Assembly (NCBI GenBank): GCA_014529385.2
Contig: CM043942.1
Coordinates: forward strand, 35,802,469 to 35,866,468
Direction of reading: 5' to 3'
DNA from: Adiantum capillus-veneris
Taxonomy: Eukaryota > Streptophyta > Polypodiopsida > Polypodiales > Pteridaceae
DNA: 64,000 nucleotides
Every line of letters starts with the position of its first letter. Positions within the stretch are counted from its first letter, which is position 1. Shown here piece by piece: positions 45,357 to 56,526 of the stretch. Under the pieces are notes generated by a model. The model had not been told where the DNA came from and searched no databases. It worked only from the letters and a program-made list of their open reading frames with translations. Position numbers and translations under genes: made by a program.

Positions 45357-46374
45357 GATTACAAGACTCTCTCACCCGAGAGCAAACCATTGTCTCAAGC
45401 AAAGAAGGTGAGCAAACGGTCAAGCTCAATAGCCTCTGCAATAGACATACATACCACGCAAAATTACAGCAGAGTCTCTGTAAACTGGAGCAGAAAACTC
45501 AACAGTAAATCGCAATGGAGACAACAACAAATGCCCAAATGGCCAATCCGAGAATGTACTTGTACGGAATCAACTCATAAAGTCATACACGAGCCAAACC
45601 GCTCTAGTCGGAGTATCACTCAGCAGTGCCACAAAATGACATACATATATGTGAGTGAAAAACTGTTGCCAAAATGTGTCAATGAATGAACAACGTGCCA
45701 GAAAACCCTAGCATACATAACCTATGTAAAAGTGGGAGTGAAAACTTACCCACTATCAAGAGTAACAAGAACTGTACTTGTAGAGTAACACAAACTCGTG
45801 TTTGGCTGCAAAACAGATCCACATTCATCTCTCAAATAGCTGAAGAAACAAGTCACAACTGTGCCGCAAATTAGCTTACAATTGAGCCATATATATGCAC
45901 CTGCAAAGAGGGAACGATGGCTGAAAAATTCATCTCACAAATGACTCGCAAACCTGCCTGTAAACCTGTCAATGTGAGAGCTAAGCTCGATCACAAACTA
46001 TGGGGAGAATCTGGGAAAATCCGACAGAGTTTTTCCTAAAAACTTAGCAAAAACTCAAGTACAATCTCTACCATAAACCATAACACTACTCAATGCCTAT
46101 GAGTAGAAATGCCAAAATGGCTCCACATTTTCACACACAATGGCAATCCGCACTGAACGTACATCAACGGAGTGACCACGCATAAGTAAGCACCAAAAGA
46201 GTTGCAATCCGAAAACTTGATCAATACGAAAAGAATGCTCACTGGCACTTGAAAGTGCTTACCAAAATGCCTGTATAATGGGCATCAACCATCATCACCA
46301 TATGTAAATCGATCCGCAAAGACCATGAATCCAAGCAAAAATCACTACCAAAGTATCCTTTGAAAACATGTAAA
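45357..46374. repeat. Inner inverted repeat, right arm (~1.02 kb)
   Basis: Counterpart of 44271-45302 across a 54-bp spacer (45303-45356). The spacer contains GAGCTGGAGA and TCAGCTCTCC, which can themselves pair. The outer end abuts the right arm of the outer inverted repeat at about 46375. Confidence 0.9.
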
Positions 46375-46437
46375 CTCTCCACTCTCATAGTCTTATAAAG
46401 AGAGACGCCCAGCTGCAAAGCTAAGGAGAACACCTCT

Positions 46438-46785
46438 TTGCAGGATCTACAATGGCACTCTGAGAAGGTGGAAGAGAAGAAGAGACTTTTGGAAATTTCT
46501 TTGCAACAGGGTGTCCCGCTTTATAAGGCTGTGAGAGTAGACAGTGATGTGATAGAACTCAAAGCTGAGGAGATTCTGATTACTCGCATTGTCAAGAGCG
46601 TGTTTTTGGAGGTTGTGATTGTCGTAGAAGGTTTGCTTAAATTGGAAGGAGAGTTGAATGGAGCTTACACAAGTGTCAGCCATATGAAGAGTTTTAAGAG
46701 TGGGTTTGAGTTTGTTCTTAGCAAAGTCAAAGGTGATGATAGTTTGGAGATAGACAAATTGATTAATCTCCATAGCTTCTTCTAA
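46438..46785 (+). CDS. Second intact copy of the conserved unknown frame
   Basis: 115 residues from MQDLQWHSEKVEEKKRLLEI to IDKLINLHSFF. Compared with 39713-40096 it lacks about 12 residues between EEILIT and EVVIVVEG, but keeps LKLEGELNGAYTSVSHMKSF. The reading frame is retained in two copies that differ by many bases, which may hint at constraint or at recent duplication. The function is unknown and expression cannot be judged. Confidence 0.4.
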   Translation: MQDLQWHSEKVEEKKRLLEISLQQGVPLYKAVRVDSDVIELKAEEILITRIVKSVFLEVVIVVEGLLKLEGELNGAYTSVSHMKSFKSGFEFVLSKVKGDDSLEIDKLINLHSFF

Positions 46786-47286
46786 GAAAGATAGTCCTAG
46801 GATTAACGTTGATGGCTACGTTTAGGGTTTGTGATGAGGAAACGTGAATGTTTTGGTTTGCCAAAGCAAAGCTAATTAAAGCATAAGAATCGTCTCGAAC
46901 AGAGAGAAGCTGGTATAGAAACCTTACGGTTGGAGAAGGAGACCACTCTTGAGGATGATTAGAGAGAGAACGTGGATTACAGAATGCAATTAATACCTGA
47001 ACGGTAGTCGTTATATTTGGCAATTCTTCTATGTGAAAAGGTAAAGCAGAAAGAGAAGAAAATCCACTACTTTGGGTCGACTTCCATTGATGATTAGTTG
47101 AATGATTCCTCTAAACCTTAGGTCTATGTCACATGCGTTTGTCCGGATGTGTTTCCGATTGAGTTGGCAAAAAGGGAATGGCTGTATCGTATGTCCTCCT
47201 AATCACAATTTCACCATCATAGACCCTTCGCCCATACCTATACATTTAAAAAAGGGAACACGTGAATTGCAATTACAGGCGTTGAG

Positions 47287-47647
47287 TGTTGGGATAAAGG
47301 GCCACATGCCCGTCCACACCCTTATCGGGTGGTTGTATAATCCTACACTAAATCTATTTGAAAAACCCTAAAGAGGTACAACTCTGTTGTACCCACGAAC
47401 GTTGTGTCGAAGCTATCCTCTCCATCTCTAACTTCAGCTCATCTTCTATGCATGCATCTCTATCACTTTATTGTTGCGTGTGACTCTGCAATATAGTCAA
47501 TTTGTTGTGTCTTGAATTCTGCAGACTGTTGTGTCTAAATTCTGCAGACTACTGTGTCTAAATTCTGCAGACTATTGAGTCTGAATCTGCAAATTGAACA
47601 GATTGTTGAGTCTGAATTTGCAGTTCAAACTTCACTGAATCCTTACA
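47287..47647 (+). mobile_element. LTR-C, plus copy with primer site
   Basis: TGTTGGGATAAAGGGCCAC to TCCTTACA, 361 bp, followed by TGGCATCAGAGATG (47651-47664), one base from TGGTATCAGAG in its core. It carries ATTCTGCAGACT-type short repeats. Confidence 0.8.
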
Positions 47648-47736
47648 AACTGGCATCAGAGATGTGGTTTCACAAGTTGGTACGGTGAGCGTTGATCAAC
47701 ATAAGAGTTGTGTTTCAGCAACAGAGTTTTGGTTTA

Positions 47737-48174
47737 TGTCACAAAATGATGACGTGGCTTCCAAATTGATGACCCAAAGTTAAAAGTTGGGAGTGTCCCA
47801 ACTTATAGGGTCCCATCTGATGGGACCCTAGGGACACTACGTCCCTAGGGACCCTAGGGACGTGGCAACTGTATGGATGCTTTACGCTGACTGCTGACGT
47901 AGCAGTTGTACGGAATTCCGCTAGTTTTTGGACCAGGTGCTTTTGAAACTTGAAGCTTTTGAATTGATTGCTTTTGGGGCTTTGCTTTTGAGCATCCCTT
48001 TTAAGTTTAGAAGAGCCCCTGGGGCCTCACTCTGAGAGCATCTAGACATAGAGTCTGAGAGCAGAGGTTCCTCGAGAGTTGTACTTGGCAATGATTAATG
48101 ATAAAGAAATATCGAAAAAGGTGCCAGACTTTGGGTCCAATACCTCCGGGCATGGCACTGCGTCGGGTCTTGTC

Positions 48175-48244
<70 letters not shown>

Positions 48245-48315
48245 GTTCATTGATTTTTAAGTTTCTATTCGTGTGTTGCTATTGATTGCTCGTTTGGAGG
48301 TTCAAGCCTATTACA
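47737..48315 (+). mobile_element. LTR-B, plus copy with primer site
   Basis: TGTCACAAAATGATGACG to TATTACA, 579 bp, then TGGTATCAGAGCTC at 48317-48330. It includes GGGACCCTAGGGAC palindromic words near 47825-47865 and (CT)n-(TA)n at 48177-48240. Confidence 0.85.
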
Positions 48316-48330
48316 ATGGTATCAGAGCTC

Positions 48331-48790
48331 AGAAAGATTTTTCCTCTACGGAGGATCTGACCTTTTTTGTAGCACACGCAGGTTTTTGTGAAAGAATCTC
48401 TGGTCTCGACCCTTAGTACATCGCACATCGGGCGTGCTCCCATCTTCATCGCTATGTCTTACAGGGTATAAGCCATAAAGAACCCTAGATTACACATGGG
48501 TTTTCGCGGAGAATCTGACAGAGATAACACTTCTCGGTGGGTAGGCTGAGAAAAGTTGAAATCCAGCACGGGAAATGAAGAAAAGAATGAAGATTTTGAT
48601 AAATTCTTGGCAGCAAAAAAGTTTGCCACAACAAAGTATAAACGTCAACTGCAGGTTGACATATGTGTGAAAAGATTGATCAAGTACTCGAGAGACCCAA
48701 GATTTGCGAAACACGTGAAGAATTACCATTGATTCTCCTCTTAGGTCAGGAGGAAAGTTGAAGGAACAGAAGAGTGCAGAAAAGCGGAAC
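48331..48790 (+). pseudogene. Gag-like piece after LTR-B (plus)
   Basis: Mirror of the minus-strand piece at 37680-38100. It is readable as KNEDFDKFLAAKKFATTKYK then RQLQVDICVKRLIKYSRDPR with frame breaks. No protease or later pol follows. Confidence 0.65.
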
Positions 48791-49143
48791 ATGTTCTTGT
48801 AAAAAGAGTTGGACAGAATTCTTGAAAAGAAGAACCAGAGGACTACTAGAAGACAAGCCAATAAATTCTAGAGCAACCGAAGAGCGTGGAAGAAAAGGAA
48901 AGACGAAAGCAAGATTGGTACCACACTTTGTGAGGATCGACCCTAATCATATAGACGAAAGAGTATGTCTGGCCGTTTTTTATTTATTCCCAATTGGATG
49001 GAATAAGCGAAGATGCGTCGACGAGAGGCAAAAAGAAAAGACGTGTTATTCTAGGTCTCTCTTTAGAATGTTGCCAAAACAAATGGAAGGTGGGGCGACA
49101 GGTGTCGAAGGTTGCCGATTTGCAGAAAGGCGGTGGGCGGTTT

Positions 49144-49190
<47 letters not shown>

Positions 49191-49343
49191 GTCTGTGTGT
49201 GTGCGCGTAGGACGTCTGCAGCTCTCTCTTGCTCGTGCAGCAGCAAAGCTCACTCTCTTTAGAAAGTTGCCAATACAGATGGAAGGTGGGGCGACAAGTG
49301 TCGAAGGTTGCCGACCTGCAGAAAGGCAGTGGGCAGTTTGATA

Positions 49344-49379
<36 letters not shown>

Positions 49380-49430
49380 CGCGCGCGCGCGCGCACGCGT
49401 AGGACGTCTGCAGCCCTCTCTTACTTGCTC
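48791..49430. repeat. CT-rich DNA with 196-bp direct repeats
   Basis: The unit containing TTGCCAA.AC and GGTGGGGCGACA.GTGTCGA, then CT and TG tracts, then GTAGGACGTCTGCAG occurs at about 49060-49255 and 49256-49435. CT tracts lie at 49146-49188 and 49342-49362, followed by GT and GC alternation. No gene is supported. Confidence 0.75.
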
Positions 49431-49680
49431 GTGCAACAACAAAGCTCACTCTCTTTCTCTGTAGAGAGTGCAATATGTCCTCTCTCTCTCTCCCCAGATA
49501 GATTTTTAAGGTCTCTTGGGATAGTTTCCTACGACGTGAAATCCCTCTCTTACTTGCTCATGCAACAACAAAGCTCACTCTCTTTCTCTATAGAGAGTGC
49601 AATATGTCCTCTCTTTCTCTCTCTCTCCCCGGATAGATTTTTAAGGTCTCTTGGGATAGTTTCCTACGACGTGAATTTTT
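49426..49680. repeat. 129-bp tandem repeat with SINE tail
   Basis: TGCTC.TGCAACAACAAAGCTC through GATAGATTTTTAAGGTCTC and CCTACGACGTGAA occurs twice with a period of about 129 bp. The last part is the 3' segment of the SINE-like repeat at 49727. Confidence 0.8.
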
Positions 49681-49726
49681 TTTCTTCTTCTCGGGTGTAT
49701 GTGTGGGTGCTAATAAGAAAAGAAAA

Positions 49727-49875
49727 ATTGTATAACCTTTCTATCACCCAAGTGTGGTAGATCGGTTATGCCATTTCCCTCTTGAATAAGAGGTCTTGAG
49801 TTCAACTTTCCTCTTGGATAGATCTTTAAGGTCTCTTGGGATAGTTTCCTAAGACGTTAAAAATTCTCTTCTTCT
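49727..49875 (+). mobile_element. SINE-like element, fullest copy
   Basis: A head with TGTGGTAGATCGG (49753-49765) and TGAGTTCAACTTTC (49797-49810) resembles the A and B boxes of a tRNA-derived pol III promoter, at about tRNA spacing. The body is GGATAGATCTTTAAGGTCTC then TTGGGATAGTTTCCTA. The tail is TTAAAAATTCTCTTCTTC. Related pieces are at 1105-1222, 49491-49538, 49630-49680 and 50885-50997. I infer a SINE; no perfect target duplication was found. Confidence 0.55.
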
Positions 49876-50490
49876 TCTTCTTGTGTGTGTGTGTGTGTGT
49901 GTGTAGCCAAAAGGCCTGAGCAAGAGGGAAGGAGGGGATGCACAAGAGAGGAGGAAGGTATGAGGACCTCAGGCAGGAGCAAGAGGGAAGGAGGGGATGC
50001 ACAAGAGAGGAGGAAGGTATGAGGATAGACGGCAGAGAAGGAGAAGCCAAAAGGTGTGAGGAGGGAGAAGCAAGAGGTGTAAGGTGTCTCTTCTCTCTGT
50101 GTTGCAAGGACCTCCTCACATATGGGGATGAGCAAGAGGGTCTATTGTTGTGCTTCTTCTTGCAGGGGATCGAGCCTGAGGGAGGGAAGTTGTGCTCCAT
50201 GCTATTGTGTGTGTGGGCTATAGGCGACGGGTGTCTTGCCTGTTGTTGCTGTGTCTGCCTACTGACGGTCCCAAGAGGCGAGGGTGTGTGAATGTCGGGA
50301 AGGTGAAAGGCATCAGGGTTGGGGCGGGGATGGGGGGTCCCTGTCTACGTGGATGTTTTTTTGGGTGTTGGGAGAGGGAGGGGGAGGAATATTCGCGGAG
50401 CATTTTAGAAGTATCTGGATTTCCTTTTTATTGTTCCAAATTGTGTGCTCGGTTTCAAAAAAAGACGAATTCAATGGAATGTTGTGAAGA

Positions 50491-50492
<2 letters not shown>

Positions 50493-50539
<47 letters not shown>
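50493..50539. repeat. (CT)n microsatellite
   Basis: About 46 bp of CT repeat. The surrounding 49876-50490 and 50540-50820 are purine- or pyrimidine-biased with no recognisable gene, although long open frames occur because of the bias. Confidence 0.9.
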
Positions 50540-50541
<2 letters not shown>

Positions 50542-50815
50542 TGTGCCGCACTCATGCGTCTCTCTCTGCCTTTGTCCCTTGTGCTCCACCATCTTGAGCA
50601 ATATGTACACGTGTTCACGCACACACATGGACTCATGCATCGGTACGCACGAGCAAGAAGTGTCGAGCGATTGGAAGGTTTATATTTTTGTCTTAGTCTG
50701 TGGCTTTCTTGTTCGCAACAAGGGAGGTTGTTGAGCGGAATGGTGGGATAAGAAGCAGTTGCGGCGGCTTGCAAACAAGGTGGTAGGGGGGTTGCCTAGC
50801 GCAAAGCTTCTTGCA

Positions 50816-50820
<5 letters not shown>

Positions 50821-50852
<32 letters not shown>

Positions 50853-50854
50853 CT

Positions 50855-50885
<31 letters not shown>

Positions 50886-50997
50886 ATTCTCTCATAATAG
50901 GTCTTAAGTTCAACTCTCCTAGTCGTATATATCCTAAAGGTCTCTTGGGATAGTTTCCTATGGCGTTAAAATTCTCTCTCTCTCTCTCTCTCTCTCT
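50821..50997 (+). mobile_element. SINE-like 3' part flanked by CT tracts
   Basis: (CT)n with TCAT interruptions is followed by AGGTCTTAAGTTCAACTCTC, a B-box-like word, then CCTAAAGGTCTCTTGGGATA, GTTTCCTATGGCGTTAAAAT and a (CT)n tail. Confidence 0.55.
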
Positions 50998-51279
50998 TTG
51001 GCTGGTTATTTTCATTGTTATGAAATAAGATGTTACACATTTTCACAGACGATGTGACTGAATAGTAGAATGGGCGTGGCTTGGGTAGGTGGCGAGTGTG
51101 AAGACGTGACAATTGAGGAATGCACGTGCGGGCAAGTTAGTGTATCTAGTCAACGTGAGTCGAATACAAATAAAACGCAGGGCATACAAATGGACCTTGT
51201 CAGCCATCCCTAGGAGCGGGTATCAAGACAAACACTCTCAGTTTGCGAAAGCAAAAGGCGAAGAAAAGATGATGCTTCC

Positions 51280-51545
51280 GATTCCCGTTGCCTTGGTTGG
51301 GTGGTCAAGGGGTGGGTTGTGGCAGGGCCTCCTCCTTGGTGGCAACCTCAACTCAGGTTGTGTGTTCCGATGCTATCCATGGTCTGCGAGTGGTTCCCTT
51401 TATCAGCCGATGTACAAGATGATACTTTGGATTGGTGGTTGGTTGGCGCCATGGCTCGCGTGACTCATGGCCTTCATTGTAACTTTTTGTTTTCGATTAA
51501 TATAAAAATATATTAACTATTGTGAGTTTGGTTAAAAAAAAGAAC
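51280..51545 (+). mobile_element. Possible retroposon 3' end (plus)
   Basis: G/T-rich sequence ends CTCATGGCCTTCATTGTAAC, then ATTAATATAAAAATATATT, then an A-run at 51533-51541. This is similar in style to the 3' ends of plant LINEs. No coding domain is visible. Confidence 0.35.
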
Positions 51546-51639
51546 CTAATATGCACGAAGAAAAAGCAACCCAAGGGGCACAAACTTTTGATAGTGTTGT
51601 GTGAGAAATCTTTTTTGTTTTTGGCTGAATTCACAATAT

Positions 51640-52330
51640 GTGAGTGATGTTATATTAATAATCACCAAAAAATTTACAAGCCAAAAGCCTGCTCAGAACC
51701 GAGCCAAGGTATCGAGATAACCAATCTGTATAACCAGCCACCTCGTCGATCGAACAATATCCAAGTATATCGTTGAACAAGGTGCCATCCTCGATACGAG
51801 AACAAAAAATTACATGCCGAGAATGGGCATGGGCCCATAGTCCCCATCACTTAGCTAAGACTCAAGAGGTGCCACCACAAGAGCTCTTCTGCCACCAGAG
51901 CACACCATGCCTCAAGAGTCCAGAGCCAAAACTAATCAGATGTGCATCCCAATAAGCTTCAGAAATTACTGCCATCAAACCAGATCGGATCGGGTCTCGT
52001 CCAGCCAATCCTCGACCAGTATGAACTAGCAAGTGCACTAAGAAACAACAACACAAGTAACAGGTCACCAACAGGCGAGCAAAGAACCAAGAACTACCAG
52101 ACTCGAAGGTGTGTGCTATGAAAAGAACCAGAACACCATCCGCAGGCCCCAACCGAAGCCCAACCAATGCCATGCATGACAATACAACAAGGGGGCCAAG
52201 CCCCAAACCACATACCGAACCGAAATCACCACAAAGCAGAGATTGCCATTCCTCAGATCCTGTAAAACCATCACACAACAAGGACATGAACCAGGCCAAG
52301 CGAGCTGGATTCTCCCCCGATTGAGGGAGG
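51640..52330 (-). mobile_element. Possible retroposon 3' end (minus)
   Basis: The minus strand ends TTGTAAATTTTTTGGTGATT and ATTAATATAACATC, a LINE-like 3' terminus. A long open frame (52299-51862) is rich in L, V, G and W with no known motif. It faces the similar end at 51280-51545. Confidence 0.35.
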
Positions 52331-52417
52331 GGTTGTCACAAAAAGTAAATTCATTGCTGAGAGAGGGAAGAAAGGAAAAGGGAAGGGTATGGGGTAAGAA
52401 AGGAAAAAGAAGAAGGA

Positions 52418-52420
52418 AAG

Positions 52421-52449
<29 letters not shown>
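52418..52449. repeat. Poly(G) homopolymer
   Basis: About 30 consecutive G residues following purine-rich sequence. Its true length is uncertain, because such runs are error-prone in sequencing. Confidence 0.85.
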
Positions 52450-52453
<4 letters not shown>

Positions 52454-52502
52454 TGAGTTTTTTTTTATATAAAATGTTGAAGGCCACCATATACATCATC
52501 AT

Positions 52503-52568
52503 AGGCTTGTAACCTAGTGGTTTAGCTTCAACCTTGCTCCTTCAACGTGATGGGTTCAAATGCGGTAA
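52503..52568 (+). mobile_element. tRNA-like head, possible SINE
   Basis: TTGTAACCTAGTGGTTTAGC and GATGGGTTCAAATGCGG resemble tRNA A and B boxes at a plausible distance, but the sequence cannot fold into a full tRNA by eye. The head differs from that at 49727. Confidence 0.4.
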
Positions 52569-52569
52569 T

Positions 52570-53060
52570 GAAAATTGAAATTAAAAGTTAGCCTTTGTAT
52601 TGAAGAGTGGGTGGAGATTTTGAAGCACCTTGGGAAGATTCCACATAATGAAAATTGAAGTTGACCGAGTAGGTGGTCAAAACACTCTATTATTGTGTTG
52701 CACTTAAACAAAAAATATCATTTCATAATAGATTGCACTTGTTAAACATTCCATGGAATCTTTTTGCAACCCAACAACCTCTTGCAAGAGCTTTTTTCAT
52801 GTGATCATATTTTGACTATGTCAAAATAGGACTTGACTTCAAGCATGTTTGTGACAATATATACAACTATGCAATTTCCCTCTCACATCATACGAAGGAC
52901 ACATCATCAACGATTTTATGCAATGAATGATGAACCTCAACTAGGATAAAAATTGTCATTTTGATTTTGCATAACATGCTTTTGGCAGAGAACTTAGCAC
53001 TATAAAAACCCATAGTGAATTGAACTAAAATGTCAAGTGATGCTACAAAGATACCTCGCA
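52570..53060. other. AT-rich unrecognised DNA
   Basis: I see no coding, RNA or element feature here. Confidence 0.4.
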
Positions 53061-53065
53061 ATTAT

Positions 53066-53140
53066 TGTAAGTGTTATGGTGGGTGAATCAATGTGGCATT
53101 CATGGTTGTGGTTGCACCATAGTCAATAGATTATTAGATA

Positions 53141-53182
<42 letters not shown>

Positions 53183-55018
53183 ATACATGATATGGAAATG
53201 ATAACTTGCTTGATTGATAAGAATTGGAGAAAGAATAGAAGCTTTGGATAATGGCCTTATATAAGCTCAAGGTGGGAGATTGGAATCGATGAGTGGATAT
53301 GCACCACATAAAGTAATGGCAAGGATCATGTGAGTAGCATGTGTTATCAAGTGTGTAGCATGAAGAGCATGCTAATGCAGAAGCTATGGAGTATGTGTGT
53401 GATGTATGTGTGGTGAGTGTAGATTGATAGATTGTGTGTGGATGAAGTACTCACTACTTAATGAGGGAGGCCCGAGGGCAACACACGTCGCCTTTCCCCA
53501 GCATACTCGCAGTTAAAGAGTACACCAATGCAGAAGCTATGCAGTGCGGATGCGTATACGATGAGTATAAAGTGATAGATTGTGTCTGGGTTGAGTACTC
53601 ACTATTAAATGAGTGAGGTCCCTTGTTCATTACATGTAAAAAGAATAAGGTCAGTGGTCAATCAACCAGTGGTCAATCAAGTCAATGGGTAGAACGTCCA
53701 GGCCCAAGGCAAGGCACGTGCCGTCTTTACTCTAACATATTATGTGCTTAAGAATGAGTAGCATGTGTGAGGTCTAAAGGGTTCCATGAAAAAAGTGTGA
53801 CTATGCATATAATGGTGCATGCTTGGCTTCAGGGATTGTTCTCATTGTGAGTGTAAGCTACAGGCTTATCACAACAGATGTCTGAATCTTACATGATAAA
53901 GCATGGATTAGAAGCTACAAGCTTATCGCAATAGATGTTCGAATCTTACACGATAAATCATGGATTCTAATCCATGCTTTACAATGAGCATGCATTCTAA
54001 TCCATGCTTTATCCTGTAACTACATAGGGTTCATAAAGATGAATCTGATGATGATGCATGAAAATAGTGCATGTCTTATCGCCAAACTATGTGGTTTGGG
54101 ACAGTGTCTAAACATTTTACAAATGCAAGTTATCACTTCTTATTGGGAACTTCATTGGTGCTCTCATCTGCTGTGCTTTAGGTTTCCTTTCTTTTGGGAT
54201 CTAGAGGATTTTGATGATGGTGCACAATTGTGCACATGGTTTTGAATCAAGGTTCCTGCATATCCACTTCTCATTGCAGTGAATGCACACCTTGGTGGAC
54301 ATGTTGCTTGTAAGGCAGTCTTCTTCTTTGAAGGGTTGTCGCATGCATCACAATAATTACCAAAGTTTGAGTGCTTGAATGATGCGGTAGCTCTGCTACC
54401 TTGAATGGGTGCCCTTTTGATACCTCGGAGATGGGCCTTAGTGCGAAAAATAAACGAGGGTTCTCTGATACCGCACGTAAGTCCTATGGTGGGTGAACCA
54501 ATGTAGCATTCATAGTTGTGGTTACACCATAGCAAATAGATAATTTGGTAGATTAGAGAGAGTTCGATACAAAAAATAACGAGGGTGCTCTGATACCACA
54601 TGTAAGTGCTATGGTGGGTGAACCAATGTAGCATTCATGGTTGTGGTTACACCGTAGCAAATAGATAATTCAATAGATTAGAGAGAGCTCAATACAAAAT
54701 ATGGAAATGATAACTAACTTGATTGATTAGAATTGGAGAGAGAATACAAGCTTTGAATAATGGCTTTATATAGGCTCAAGGTGAAAGATTGGAATCAATG
54801 ACTGGATGTATATGCACCACATAAGGTAATGGAAAGGGCCATGTGAGCTACCACAAGCAGTATGTGGCTATCAAGTGTGTAGCATGTGTTTAGGGAATGA
54901 GTAGAATGTGTGAGGCTTACAAACTTCCATGAGGAAAGTGTAACTATGCACTTAATGGTGCATTCTTGGCTTAAGGGATAGTTCTCACATGAGTGTAAGC
55001 TACAAGCTTATCCCAACA
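53066..55018 (-). mobile_element. TRIM-like short LTR element
   Basis: LTRs at 53066-53874 (expanded by extra sequence in its middle) and about 54602-55018 share TGTAAGTG.TATGGTGGGTG at one end and AAGCTTATC.CAACA at the other. A primer site TGGTATCAGAGCACCC (element strand) follows the right LTR near 54586-54600. The LTR end plus primer site is present a second time at 54473-54600, as a tandem duplication. The interior is about 730 bp with no RT, integrase or gag. Outside, ATTAT (53061-53065) and ATTAC (55019-55023) are a near target duplication. Small size, LTRs, a primer site and no coding capacity define a TRIM-like non-autonomous element. Confidence 0.7.
53144..53178. repeat. (GA)n microsatellite in TRIM-like LTR
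   Basis: About 34 bp of GA repeat. The other LTR has only GAGAGAGA at the same place. Confidence 0.9.
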
Positions 55019-55045
55019 ATTACACACAATGAGGCATAAGAAGAG

Positions 55046-55046
<1 letters not shown>

Positions 55047-55081
<35 letters not shown>
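55047..55081. repeat. (GA)n microsatellite
   Basis: About 34 bp of GA repeat just outside the TRIM-like element. Confidence 0.9.
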
Positions 55082-55085
<4 letters not shown>

Positions 55086-56400
55086 AAATATGTGGAATAA
55101 ACAAAACACTTTAGTTCTTGAAAATTAGCATGGCAAAGCATACATCAAGAAAGGTCTAGAATTGATACTAAATTTTTAGTTTATAGCTCAGTTAGACTAA
55201 AGTGTACAACATCTTTTTACATTATATATGCTCTTGGCTCTTTAAAATACAAAGCTACTCAAAAGTTAGTAAAACATGTAACTCCAATCAAAAGTATACA
55301 ATGCATAATAAAGCTTACACATGGCACACTCTATGGATAGCATTTGCTCTCAAAGACTTATGTGGTTAGGTGCCCCTTGGAAAAAGATAACGAAGAAAAT
55401 TCACTAAAAACTCAGTAATTTCAAACAATTTCTTGTTTCCCTTTTTTATTTTCATGTTATGTTTATTGTCCCTGATCCTTGTCTTGTGCACTTTTAGCAG
55501 ACCCCATTTGCCCACTTTTCTCTATACCATCTGTCAAAAGCATTCCTCTCCTTTTGTGATGCCTTTACAATATTTTGTCTTGCACATTAGTGTCTTGCAT
55601 GCTTTTAGTTCTCATCCTCTACTATTTTTCGAGACATACAAAGCACCATTCTAAATATTTTATCTATTTTTTTTGCTCCCGAATTTGATTTTTGGAATTT
55701 TTCTTGACAACCTTCAACTCATTCTCCAAAGGCTCTTTATGCATTGTAGGAATTATTGTTTTCAGATAGACTTTGTTGGTAAAGGCCTCCCATGATCTAT
55801 GCATAATGCCGGGCAATATTCCCCTTGTGATGTCATCCCATATTAAGTTACCTATGCTCAAGAGCTCCATTTTTATGGTGGATAATCCCAATGTAGTGAT
55901 GAATGCGCCCCCTTGTGATGTCATCCCAAATAAAGTTACCTATGCTCAAGAGCTCCATTTTTATTGTGGATAATTCCAATGTAGTGGTGAATGTGCCCTC
56001 GACATCCATCACATTTGTATCCACCATATTTTTCTAATTTTTTTAGAATCTAATTCAAAGTTGTGACTAGCTATAACAAGGTTTCATTTTATGAAACATG
56101 CTACGCGTTCTTGTTTCCTAATAGCTACAATTTCTTGGGCCCTTTTATTTGGACGTTTAGTGAAATGGTTAAAGTGCTAATCAAGCTTTGACCAAGCTAA
56201 TGGGCTAGGCCTGAAAATGCATATTTCTTTTTACACAAAAAAGAAAATAGGCCAAAAGGAGATCTAATCATTAGATCCACTCACCTAGGGAAAGAATATA
56301 GTCTTAACTACCTGGAGGTGACCTTTTGGCTACTAAGTATTGTCCCACATTTCCCCCTATGGATCCTACTACATCTCTCACCTAGTAGATTCGAAATTTT
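55082..56400. repeat. AT-rich spacer with an 88-bp tandem duplication
   Basis: CCCCTTGTGATGTCATCCCA through CAATGTAGTG.TGAATG is present at 55821-55908 and 55909-55996. The rest shows no recognisable gene; frames across it are short. Confidence 0.6.
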
Positions 56401-56406
56401 TGTCAC

Positions 56407-56439
<33 letters not shown>

Positions 56440-56455
56440 TTCCCTCCCCCCCTTT
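56407..56455. repeat. Poly(C) homopolymer
   Basis: About 32 C residues followed by TTCCCTCCCCCCC. Length uncertain. Confidence 0.85.
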
Positions 56456-56526
56456 TTGGAGGTGTTGCAGATCTCTCTCTCTTTACACCTCTCTCTAAAA
56501 CAAGTTTAGTGGGTTATACGTGAACA

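Larger units (their letters stand above)
46376..48790. repeat. Outer inverted repeat, right arm
   Basis: Mirror image of 37620-40165 (see there). It is somewhat shorter because its LTR-C and its CT tract are shorter. It ends near GCAGAAAAGCGGAAC; beyond this, the left arm continues into protease sequence but the right one does not. Confidence 0.85.

Noticed and set aside
49938-50774. Several long overlapping frames on both strands (about 117-180 residues)
   Set aside because: They arise from strongly purine- or pyrimidine-biased DNA and CT tracts. No motif is shared and no frame has protein-like composition throughout.
52503-52568. A functional tRNA gene
   Set aside because: A- and B-box-like words are present, but acceptor, D and anticodon stems do not pair convincingly. 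A SINE head is more likely.
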